Shown in pieces: positions 34,478-41,905 of a stretch of 47,781 nt of DNA. Position 1 is the stretch's first letter. Each line of letters opens with the position of its first letter. A program made the position numbers and the translations under genes. A model generated the notes under the pieces. It was not told the origin of the DNA and did not search any database. It worked only from the letters and a program-made list of their open reading frames with translations. Origin of the DNA: Ureibacillus thermosphaericus (GTDB lineage Bacteria; Bacillota; Bacilli; Bacillales_A; Planococcaceae). The stretch is taken from assembly GCF_012396605.1 (NCBI RefSeq), contig NZ_JAAXPW010000026.1, positions 1 through 47,781 on the forward strand, in the 5' to 3' direction.

Positions 34478-34669
34478 ATGGAAAAACACTTTAACAATTT
34501 AGGATTAGAATTCGGTGACACTATTTTGGTAGGAGGCAATGGTTTTTCAAACCAACAAGGAATCTTCATTGCATTCCAAGATAATTTCTTAGTTTGGGTA
34601 ACTTTCATTAGCGGAGCAACAAGATTATTAAGTACAGATACTACTAACTTAACAATTGCTAGAGCATAA
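34478..34669 (+). CDS. Small protein of 63 residues, unknown function
   Basis: ATG 34478 lies eight bases after GGAGGTGA; ATG 34460 overlaps that ribosome site and GTG 34475 is an alternative. The product (GLEFGDTILVGGNGFSNQQG, then NFLVWVTFISGATRLLSTDT) looks like a small beta-structured protein with a hydrophobic core and no charged tail. Family not recognised. A terminator-like hairpin at 34727-34763 follows. Confidence 0.6.
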   Translation: MEKHFNNLGLEFGDTILVGGNGFSNQQGIFIAFQDNFLVWVTFISGATRLLSTDTTNLTIARA

Positions 34670-34726
34670 TCTAGTTAAAATATAAAGGGCGTCTCAATGC
34701 AATATGTAGGCGACCTCAATTTGTCG

Positions 34727-34763
34727 AGCGCTAGTTACACAGTTTCTGTAACTAGCGTATTTT
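34727..34763 (+). terminator. Rho-independent terminator
   Basis: CGCTAGTTAC pairs with GTAACTAGCG around a 9-nt loop, then TATTTTG. Confidence 0.7.
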
Positions 34764-34891
34764 GATTTGAACTATAGAGCGTCAAAAGCAGTGTATATGA
34801 CATAAAAAAAGATGTTGTTGGGATTTATTTACAAGTACTCTATTTTAGTCTACCATTAAAATGGTATTATTCCATAGAAAAGGTGAGTTCA

Positions 34892-35641
34892 TTGATATAT
34901 GTGTTCGATTTAGATGGGACGATTGTGTTTAATGGGCAACCGATATCAAAAACAATTCTTCAATCGTTAAAAAAGTTGAGGGAAGAAGGGCATGAAATCA
35001 TTTTTGCTTCAGCGCGCCCCATTCGTGATATGCTGCCTGTAATAGATAAAGAATTTCATGATCTGACAATGATAGGCGGAAATGGTTCATTAATATGGAA
35101 AGAGGGAAAAGTGATAAAAAGTCACACATTTCCAAAGAAGGTAGTGGAAGAATTAAAAGAACTGATTAATCTGTATCAAGCTACTTATTTGATTGATGGG
35201 GAATGGAATTATGCTTATACTGGACCGAAAACACACCCAATTTTTCATAATATTGATCCAGGAAAATTAGCTAAACAAGTAAATATAGATTCTCTTGATA
35301 AAATTGTAAAAGTATTATTATTAACAGCTAATGATATGGATAAATTATCTGAACAGGTCTTAAAACTTGAAGTTTTTGTACATAGACATCACAATGAAGA
35401 TGTAATAGATATTAGTCCAAAGGGGATTCATAAAGGAAGTGCTTTAAAGTCATTGGGAATTGAGGAAAATACATATATTGCATTCGGGAATGATGCAAAT
35501 GATATATCGATGTTTGAACATGCATTCCATAACGTGATGATTGGTTCAAACGAACAACTAGCACCTTTTGCGAAGGAAAGTTTATCGATGCGCGGCGATG
35601 TTGAACAAGCAATCTCAGATAAAATCCTCTCATTATTATGA
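34892..35641 (+). CDS. HAD superfamily (Cof-type) phosphatase
   Basis: 249 residues from TTG 34892, five bases after AAAGGTGA; GTG 34883 is inside that ribosome site. HAD motifs: DLDGT near the start (two catalytic Asp), SARPIRDMLP (motif II), a lysine in DISPKGIHKGSALKSL and GNDANDISMFEHA (motif IV acidic pair). Cof-type HADs dephosphorylate sugar phosphates or cofactors; the substrate is unknown. It precedes rtp on the same strand but a terminator separates them. Confidence 0.88.
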   Translation: MIYVFDLDGTIVFNGQPISKTILQSLKKLREEGHEIIFASARPIRDMLPVIDKEFHDLTMIGGNGSLIWKEGKVIKSHTFPKKVVEELKELINLYQATYLIDGEWNYAYTGPKTHPIFHNIDPGKLAKQVNIDSLDKIVKVLLLTANDMDKLSEQVLKLEVFVHRHHNEDVIDISPKGIHKGSALKSLGIEENTYIAFGNDANDISMFEHAFHNVMIGSNEQLAPFAKESLSMRGDVEQAISDKILSLL

Positions 35642-35751
35642 TAACTGAACAATTGAAGTGCGTTTGAAAAGCAATTTTTAGTAGCCATTTGATGCTTATA
35701 AAGCAATAAATTTCGACCTGGAGAGAAATTTTAAAATCATATAATAAGTGG

Positions 35752-35790
35752 TTTGGCCTGACAAAAAGTTCGTCAGGCCATATTACTTTT
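35752..35790 (+). terminator. Rho-independent terminator
   Basis: TGGCCTGAC (35754-35762) pairs with GTCAGGCCA (35772-35780), then TATTACTTTT. It separates the HAD gene from rtp. Confidence 0.8.
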
Positions 35791-35849
35791 ATCAATAAAC
35801 TCGTTTATTATATTCTTATAGAGGATGGTTCTAAAAAATCCTTTATTTA

Positions 35850-35878
35850 TTGAAAACACTCGCTCCGAACGATTTATT
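35850..35878 (+). promoter_or_regulatory. Possible promoter of rtp
   Basis: TTGAAA at 35850-35855 and TTATTA at 35873-35878 with a 17-bp spacer, about 40 bp before the rtp start. Weak -10 match. Confidence 0.35.
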
Positions 35879-35920
35879 AAAATCTAGTAAAAACACGTAC
35901 AGCTATTATGGAGGGATAAA

Positions 35921-36289
35921 ATGGGGAAAAGTACATTTGTCATTAAACAAAGAGCTTACTTAAAACTTTATATGCTTCATGCAGCAGAGAAGGGAAGACT
36001 TTATGGACTTCAAATATTAGAAGAATTACAAAATCATTTTAAAGATCTCGGTTATAAACCAACAAAATCTGAAATTTATAAGTCCTTGCATGAGTTGTTA
36101 AAAGAGGGCTATGTTGTTAGGGAGCCAATAACAAAAGAAGGAACAGAAATGCAGACGATTTATATTTATAGGCTGGGAGACAAAGAGAAGGTAAAAGCCT
36201 ATAAAGATACGATTAAAGCTGATATCGACCGTTCAATTGCACTACTAAATAGGGCTCTAAAAGATAATTATTCCCAGAAGAGAGGTTAA
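35921..36289 (+). CDS. rtp: Replication terminator protein (RTP)
   Basis: 122 residues, the same length as B. subtilis RTP, behind TGGAGGG. The sequence follows RTP along its length: FVIKQRAYLKLYMLH (B. subtilis FLVKQRAFLKLYMIT as I recall it), RLYGLQILEELQNHFKDLGY, EIYKSLHELLKEGYV and DIDRSIALLNRALKDNY. RTP is a winged-helix dimer that binds Ter sites in pairs and stops replication forks from one side. PadR-like regulators share the fold, but the KQRAYLKLYM opening and exact length favour RTP. The position 0.6 kb from dif supports the call strongly. In B. subtilis rtp represses itself through a Ter site over its promoter. Confidence 0.85.
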   Translation: MGKSTFVIKQRAYLKLYMLHAAEKGRLYGLQILEELQNHFKDLGYKPTKSEIYKSLHELLKEGYVVREPITKEGTEMQTIYIYRLGDKEKVKAYKDTIKADIDRSIALLNRALKDNYSQKRG

Positions 36290-36403
36290 ATAGAAAAATC
36301 TGTATCTTACATTATGTATTATTTGATAACCCATCCTCTATTACTTATTTTAGTCCAAGCAAATCTCCGATGAATGAAATGTCTGATTTTAGAATTGTTT
36401 ATG

Positions 36404-36427
36404 ATATACGGAACAACCGTATATAAT
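36404..36427 (+). promoter_or_regulatory. Dyad ATATACGG-N5-CCGTATAT overlapping a TATAAT box
   Basis: An 8-bp perfect dyad with spacer AACAA, overlapping TATAAT at 36422-36427. Typical look of a TetR-type operator on a promoter, but no intact gene follows; the leader may be all that remains of one. Confidence 0.4.
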
Positions 36428-36881
36428 AGTGATTGCTGAAAAGAGCGAGAGCAACTTAAAACGAAATAAAATATGGAGATGGAGTATATTTTGCTGCCAA
36501 TGGAACGATCAAACCCTCAGTAGCATTTCTCGAGATAATAAATTTTCTACTTATAATATATAGGTGTTCAAACATATCAATTTTAGTTTTGATAAGTAAA
36601 GATTGTTGTTGGGAAATCACTTATATTTACGGTTAATTGGACTAAAACATCAAAAGTTAATGAGGATGATTCATGTGTAAATCAATGAAGTGAACCGTAA
36701 TTAAAAAATACTTGCAAAAATACATGAGGCAAGTCAATTTAGATAAAACTTTTATTAATGATTCTTCTTAAACTTTTGAAACCAACAAATTGATACTCAA
36801 CCATTTATTGATTATTCAATGGGTGGGAAAGAATTCATATTTTATGGAATGAAAATAAACTAATTTTTTATTTCTGTTTTT

Positions 36882-36909
36882 AGTTTACATAATATATCTT
36901 ATCGGAAGT
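36882..36909 (-). other. dif: Chromosome dimer resolution site dif
   Basis: Read on the minus strand: XerC arm ACTTCCGATAA, central GATATA, XerD arm TTATGTAAACT. Compared with B. subtilis dif as I recall it (ACTTCCTAGAA, TATATA, TTATGTAAACT), 25 of 28 bases agree; the XerD arm is identical and the two XerC-arm changes lie at its inner end. Noncoding, 0.6 kb downstream of rtp, the expected place. CodV/RipX (XerC/XerD) act here to resolve chromosome dimers. Confidence 0.85.
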
Positions 36910-37465
36910 TAAATCTCAAAATATAAGAATACTTGTAATAGTGAGACAGAATTGAAATAACTGTATTTATTTTACCGATTTATTAGTTTAAATTAATAAA
37001 AATTTAATAATATGAACTGTTAAATTAATAAAATGTTTCAGTTATACATAACTATTTATAGGATCATCATTATTTCACATATGTTGATCTTGTACTTTCC
37101 TATAATTGTTATTCCTTCAATAATTATTAACTTCTATTCACACCAATTTCTTCGGTCATTGTTCCTAACTTTTTTTCCCTTTTTTCTATTTTTTGTTTTT
37201 TTTCATTATCCTTCATTGTTATAATATCCCGAAAATATGTAAATTAATTGTCAAATAAATAGTTCTAACATACTGCGTATTTCTTAACTTTTGAAAAAAA
37301 TTTCTCTTTTAATCTTGTTTTTTACTAAAAAAAATTGGAATATTTATAGAAAAAAGTTGTTGCAATTTTTTGAACTGTTAAATAAAATTAAAATTGTAAA
37401 ATTCTTAAAAAAGAATTTTGCGCACACAAAGCAGCAAAAAAAATCAAAAATAAGGGGGTATGTTT

Positions 37466-37792
37466 ATGGCGAAAGATAGCGGAAAGCAAATTGATTACGA
37501 AAGAATCGCCAAAATGGAATCGTTCAGACAGTTATCTAGAAAGAAAAACTCATTTCTCTGGACGATGGCAGTAATTTTCTTTGTCTTATACATGCTTCTT
37601 CCAGTTTTAACATCGTACACAGAAATTTTGCATCAAAAAGCAATTGGAGAAATTACGTGGGTATGGTTCTATTCATTTGGTCTCTTTATAATGGTTTGGG
37701 GACTGGCACACTTCTATGTGGGAAGAGCGAACAAATTTGATAAAGAAGCAAGAGAAATTATTGATGAATACGAAAGAGGTGCTGGTCAATGA
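37466..37792 (+). CDS. DUF485 membrane protein of acetate symporter operon
   Basis: 108 residues from ATG 37466 (AAGGGGG seven bases upstream; ATG 37460 is too close). A hydrophilic N-terminus (SGKQIDYERIAKMESFRQLS) and two membrane helices (LWTMAVIFFVLYMLLPVLTS and WVWFYSFGLFIMVWGLAHFY), the DUF485 layout. DUF485 proteins stand next to ActP-type symporters in many bacteria and are thought to assist them. The stop overlaps the actP start by four bases (ATGA), so translation is coupled. Confidence 0.88.
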   Translation: MAKDSGKQIDYERIAKMESFRQLSRKKNSFLWTMAVIFFVLYMLLPVLTSYTEILHQKAIGEITWVWFYSFGLFIMVWGLAHFYVGRANKFDKEAREIIDEYERGAGQ

Positions 37793-39333
37793 GTCTTCCT
37801 TCTATAGTCATGTTCTTAGCTATTGTTGCTGTTACTTTGTATATTACTTATTGGGCTTCTAAAAGAACCAGCACTGCAAGTGATTTCTATACTGCTGGCG
37901 GCGGCCTTAAAGGTTGGCAAAACGGACTAGCTATCTCGGGGGATTATTTATCTGCTGCATCATTCTTAGGGATTGCAGGTTCTGTTGCATTATACGGTTA
38001 TGATGGCTTCTACTTCTCTATCGGTTATCTAGTAGCTTACTTGGTTGTATTATATATCGTTGCCGAGCCACTTCGTAACCTTGGTAAATTCACATTGGCC
38101 GATATGATCACAGCTCGTTTCGAAATGGCCAAAGTTCGTGGAGCTGCTGCTTTAAGTACAATTGTAATCGTTTTATTCTACATGATTGCACAGCTGGTTG
38201 GTGCAGGAGCACTTATTCAGTTATTATTCGGTATTCCTTATTGGGCAGCTGTTCTAATCGTAGGTGTCATGATGACAATTTACGTATTGTTCGGTGGAAT
38301 GACTGCTACTTCATGGGTACAAATCATTAAAGCTGTTCTATTGATGTTTGGTACTGCTATTATTTCGATTCTTGTATTATTGAAATTTGATTTCAGTATT
38401 ATCAGAATGTTCTCGGAAATGGCAACTGCAACTGATGCAGGAGAAGCGTATCTAAATCCTGGATTGCTTTATAAGAACGGAATCAATACGATTTCCACAT
38501 TATTGGCATTAGTGTTGGGTACTGCTGGTCTACCGCACATTTTGATGCGCTTCTTCACAGTTAAAGATGCGCAAACTGCTCGTTCATCAGTTATCTGGGC
38601 TACTTGGATTGTTGGTATTTTCTATGTATTGACAATCTTCTTAGGATTCGGAGCAGCTGCATTTGTTGGTAAAGAAACGATTGTTGCAGCAAACCCAGCT
38701 GGTAACATGGCTGCACCGTTGCTTGCAGAAGAATTGGGTGGAGACATTCTATTCGCATTCGTTTCTGCGGTTGCATTCGCAACAATCTTGGCGGTAGTTG
38801 CAGGACTAGTACTTTCAGGTGCTTCTGCCCTATCTCATGACATTTATGGTCAAATTGTTAAAAAAGGCAAAATTACTGAAAAAGAGCAAGTTATTGCTGC
38901 TCGTATTGGTTCATTAGTCATTTCTGTTATTTCTATTTTACTTGCATTAGGAGCTCAAACGCTTAACGTTGCGTTCTTGGTATCATTAGCATTCTGTATT
39001 GCTGCATCTGCTAATTTACCAGTAATCATTTACACAATTTACTGGAAACGATTCAATTCTAATGGTGCTGTATGGGCTATCATTGGTGGATTAATTACTG
39101 CTTTAGTTCTTGTGGCAGTTTCACCAAACGTATGGAATCCAGAACCAGGTAAAGCGATTTTCGTAGGTACGCCATTAGTATCTTTAACAAACCCAGCAAT
39201 TATTTCTGTTCCAGTTGGTTTCATTTGCGGTTGGATTGGAACTATTTTATCTAAAGAAACGGATTATGCAAAATATAGCGAAGTTGAAGTTCGCGCACAA
39301 ACTGGTATTTCCGTTAATAAAGTCTCTCACTAA
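37789..39333 (+). CDS. actP: Cation/acetate symporter (SSS family)
   Basis: 514 residues with about 13 membrane helices. Solute:sodium symporter signatures: SDFYTAGGGLKGWQNGLAIS, DYLSAASFLGIAG, GLPHILMRFFTV and the C-terminal SANLPVIIYTIYWKRFN. The DUF485 partner upstream makes ActP the natural family, which takes up acetate and other short monocarboxylates with Na+. Substrate is inferred. A terminator follows. The codon choice is more GC-containing than nearby noncoding DNA, as for a well-expressed gene. Confidence 0.9.
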   Translation: MSLPSIVMFLAIVAVTLYITYWASKRTSTASDFYTAGGGLKGWQNGLAISGDYLSAASFLGIAGSVALYGYDGFYFSIGYLVAYLVVLYIVAEPLRNLGKFTLADMITARFEMAKVRGAAALSTIVIVLFYMIAQLVGAGALIQLLFGIPYWAAVLIVGVMMTIYVLFGGMTATSWVQIIKAVLLMFGTAIISILVLLKFDFSIIRMFSEMATATDAGEAYLNPGLLYKNGINTISTLLALVLGTAGLPHILMRFFTVKDAQTARSSVIWATWIVGIFYVLTIFLGFGAAAFVGKETIVAANPAGNMAAPLLAEELGGDILFAFVSAVAFATILAVVAGLVLSGASALSHDIYGQIVKKGKITEKEQVIAARIGSLVISVISILLALGAQTLNVAFLVSLAFCIAASANLPVIIYTIYWKRFNSNGAVWAIIGGLITALVLVAVSPNVWNPEPGKAIFVGTPLVSLTNPAIISVPVGFICGWIGTILSKETDYAKYSEVEVRAQTGISVNKVSH

Positions 39334-39345
39334 TTCTAACCCTTT

Positions 39346-39379
39346 GATCCTTGAGTTTCATAACTCAAGGATTTTTTAA
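39346..39379 (+). terminator. Rho-independent terminator of actP
   Basis: ATCCTTGAGTT pairs with AACTCAAGGAT around TCAT, followed by TTTTTAA. Confidence 0.9.
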
Positions 39380-39565
39380 TTGCACATCTTTTATCCATTA
39401 CTCCCCTACTCTTTTCTCCAATTGTTATTCTCTATTTAATTCTTATTATAGTAGAAATATTTTTATTTTTTTATTGCTAGATGGTATATATCACAAATCT
39501 GTCACATAAAGCTTTAATAACTTTAATTGGTATGCAGTGGAACATGACGGGTTTGGAGGGATGTA

Positions 39566-40765
39566 ATGTTGAAGAAAACTACCATTATTATTTTAACTTT
39601 GCTTTTCTTAATCGGAATACTAGCAGGCTGTTCTACCAGCACATCGAATACTTCTAATAACACTTCCAATTCAACAAATTCTAAAGTCATCAAAATTGCT
39701 GCTCATGCACCAATGTCTGGTAGTAATGCTATCATTGGTGAAGCCATCAAATTAGGCGCTCAAATGAAATTAGAGGAAGAATTAGCGAAGTTTGAGGAAA
39801 TGGGTTTTACATTACAATTGGAACCATACGATGATCAGGCAGATCCAAAAAAAGGCGTATCCAATGCCAATTTGATTGGAGCAGATGAATCTATTTACGG
39901 CGTTATCGGTCATTATAACTCTGGCGTATCGATTGCGGCTTCCGAAATATATGAAAAGTATTATGTTACAATGGTCAACCCTGCAAGTACAGCAACAGAA
40001 GTGACAGATCGGGGGCTGACAACAGTTAATCGCATCGTTGCAAGAGATGATCATCAAGGGCCTGCAGGAGCAAGATATGCGGTGAATGAATTGGGAGCAA
40101 AAAAGATTTTTGTTATTCAAGATAAAACAACATATGGTACAGGATTGGCAGACGCCTTTGTAGAGGAAGCTGAAAATCTAGGTGCTGAGATTGTAGGGTA
40201 TGAGGGAATTACTGTTGGCGAAAAAGATTTCAATGGCGTATTAAACTTAGTGTTAAATAAAAAGCCTGATTTAATTTACTTTGGAGGTATTTTTGGCGAA
40301 GGTGGAATTCTTATAAAACAGGCACGTGAGAAAGGCATAACAATTCCAATTATGGGTGGAGATGCGCTCTATTCCTCAGCCCTTGTCGATATTGCAGGTG
40401 AAACAGTGAAAAATGTGTATATTACAAATATTGCTGGAGATGCGAGCTCTACAACAGAAGGTAAACAGTTTATTGAAAATTATAAGGCGAAATTTAATAA
40501 AGATATCGAGCCGTATTCTGCATATGCTTACGATGCGATGGGAGTATTTTTACAAGGATTAGAAAAAGCCATTCATGCCAATAACGGTGAGTTACCATCT
40601 AGAAAAGAAGTAGCAGAAGCAGTTCGATCCGTCAAAGATTATAAAGGCGTTTTAACAGACGTTTCTTTTGATGAAAAAGGCGATAATATCAACGCAAAAT
40701 TGTATCTTTATAAATTTGATGAAGCAACTTATCCAGCCACATTTGTTGGTGAAATAAGCCAATAA
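39566..40765 (+). CDS. LivJ-like ABC transporter substrate-binding lipoprotein
   Basis: 399 residues behind TTGGAGGG. Signal peptide with lipobox LAGC, Cys22, then a Ser/Asn/Thr linker. The periplasmic-binding fold type I of branched-chain amino acid receptors follows: IKIAAHAPMSGSNAIIGEAI, GVIGHYNSGVSIAASEIYEK, RIVARDDHQGPAGARYAV and YSAYAYDAMGVFLQGLEKAI. It would bind an amino acid or amide outside the cell. No LivH/M/G/F genes are adjacent, so its transporter must be encoded elsewhere. Confidence 0.9.
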   Translation: MLKKTTIIILTLLFLIGILAGCSTSTSNTSNNTSNSTNSKVIKIAAHAPMSGSNAIIGEAIKLGAQMKLEEELAKFEEMGFTLQLEPYDDQADPKKGVSNANLIGADESIYGVIGHYNSGVSIAASEIYEKYYVTMVNPASTATEVTDRGLTTVNRIVARDDHQGPAGARYAVNELGAKKIFVIQDKTTYGTGLADAFVEEAENLGAEIVGYEGITVGEKDFNGVLNLVLNKKPDLIYFGGIFGEGGILIKQAREKGITIPIMGGDALYSSALVDIAGETVKNVYITNIAGDASSTTEGKQFIENYKAKFNKDIEPYSAYAYDAMGVFLQGLEKAIHANNGELPSRKEVAEAVRSVKDYKGVLTDVSFDEKGDNINAKLYLYKFDEATYPATFVGEISQ

Positions 40766-40822
40766 AAAGACTTTTAACAACAAAACCAATTAGAAAAATA
40801 AACAATGCATTTTACTCAAAAC

Positions 40823-40858
40823 AAAAAGAGGAAGGCAGATGAGCTTTCCTCTTTTTAT
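40823..40858. terminator. Terminator between convergent genes
   Basis: AAAAAGAGGAA pairs with TTCCTCTTTTT around a 12-14-nt loop; A- and T-runs on both sides let it serve both strands. Confidence 0.8.
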
Positions 40859-40887
40859 CATTTTATTTAATTCGAAGGTTCCCTTCC

Positions 40888-41790
40888 CTACTCTCTCGAT
40901 AAAATAACTATTGTTAGTAAAATGCATAATGATCCAATCCAATCAATCCATCCAAAAGCAACCCCTAAGAATGCTACAGATGTTAATGTTGCGGATAATG
41001 GTTCAAAACAAGCTAGTAAACTTGTTTCAGAAGCGCTTAAATATTTTAAGCTATCTAAATAAAAATAAAATGAAAGAACGGTTCCGCAAACAACGACAAA
41101 TAAGAAAGCAAAGTTTGCCTCAATATGCCATTGCCCTTCAAATTGCCAAGGAGCTCTTATAATGCTAAAAACGATTCCACCTATTAACATTCCCCAGCCA
41201 ATGGTAATAAAGGATCCCCATTTTTTTAATAATTTAATTGGATAAATCGTGTAAAATGCTAAACCAAGGGCAGACAGAATTCCCCATAAAAAAGCTTCTT
41301 TTGAAATCGTTAATGTCTGAATGTTTCCGTGAGTGACAAGCAAAAAAGTTCCAAAAAGTGCTGAAAAAACTGCAATCAGTTCTTTTAATGTCGGTAGACG
41401 TTTGGCAATAATAAGATAATACATTGTCACTAATCCTGGACCTAAGTATTGTAAAACCGTTGCTGTTGCCGCGTTTCCGTGTTTGATAGCAGCTAAGTAT
41501 GTATATTGAACACCGATCATACCAAATATTCCGAAAATGACTAATGGAATGGCGTCATTTTTTTGTTTCCATATGTCAAAAATATGTTTTCCTTCTTTAT
41601 TATAAGCAATGATTAATAATAACAATCCAGCAAGTAGTAACCGAACAGTTGTAAACCATTCTGTGTTGATATGTAAATGTTGAAACATATATTGGGAAAC
41701 AGTACCGGATATTCCCCAAAACAATGCAGCAAGAATTACTAACGCCATTCCTTTCGAACGATGTTCAATGGATAACACTAATTTCCCCAT
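40888..41790 (-). CDS. EamA/DMT superfamily transporter
   Basis: 300 residues from ATG 41790 behind TGGGGGAATC; the open frame extends to 41886 but without a ribosome site. Ten hydrophobic segments in two EamA halves (GMALVILAALFWGISGTVSQ ... YLAAIKHGNAATATVLQYLG ... YLSASETSLLACFEPLSATL). Drug/metabolite transporters of this type mostly export amino acids or metabolites; substrate unknown. The gene lies downstream of the parC terminator. Confidence 0.85.
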   Translation of the reverse strand: MGKLVLSIEHRSKGMALVILAALFWGISGTVSQYMFQHLHINTEWFTTVRLLLAGLLLLIIAYNKEGKHIFDIWKQKNDAIPLVIFGIFGMIGVQYTYLAAIKHGNAATATVLQYLGPGLVTMYYLIIAKRLPTLKELIAVFSALFGTFLLVTHGNIQTLTISKEAFLWGILSALGLAFYTIYPIKLLKKWGSFITIGWGMLIGGIVFSIIRAPWQFEGQWHIEANFAFLFVVVCGTVLSFYFYLDSLKYLSASETSLLACFEPLSATLTSVAFLGVAFGWIDWIGSLCILLTIVILSRE

Positions 41791-41857
41791 AATGATTCCC
41801 CCAAAATAAACGATGATAACAATAGTAAACCGTTTTCGAAATTTTTTCAATTTAAAA

Positions 41858-41888
41858 GTGGACAACTCCATAATAGAGTCATCCACAA
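41858..41888 (-). terminator. Rho-independent terminator of parE-parC operon
   Basis: On the minus strand GTGGATGACTC pairs with GAGTTGTCCAC and is followed by TTTTAAATTG. Confidence 0.7.
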
Positions 41889-41905
41889 TATTATGTTCTT
41901 ATTGA

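Larger units (their letters stand above)
36290..37465. other. 1.2-kb terminus gap holding dif
   Basis: No gene of note on either strand. It holds an operator-like dyad (36404-36424) and dif (36882-36909). Short hydrophobic frames near 37033-37224 and 37291-37479 have no ribosome site and arise from T-rich DNA. A TTACGGTT/AACCGTAA pair lies near 36634 and 36695. Confidence 0.5.

Noticed and set aside
35921-36289. Reading rtp as a PadR-type drug-response regulator
   Set aside because: The fold is shared, but length, the KQRAYLKLYM opening and the neighbouring dif favour RTP.
37236-37250. A third XerD-arm-like sequence (ATATGTAAATTAATT)
   Set aside because: The key C of the arm is T and the match is within chance for this AT content.
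37033-37479. Hydrophobic short frames downstream of dif
   Set aside because: Arise from T-rich tracts; no ribosome sites, and the second overlaps the real DUF485 start.
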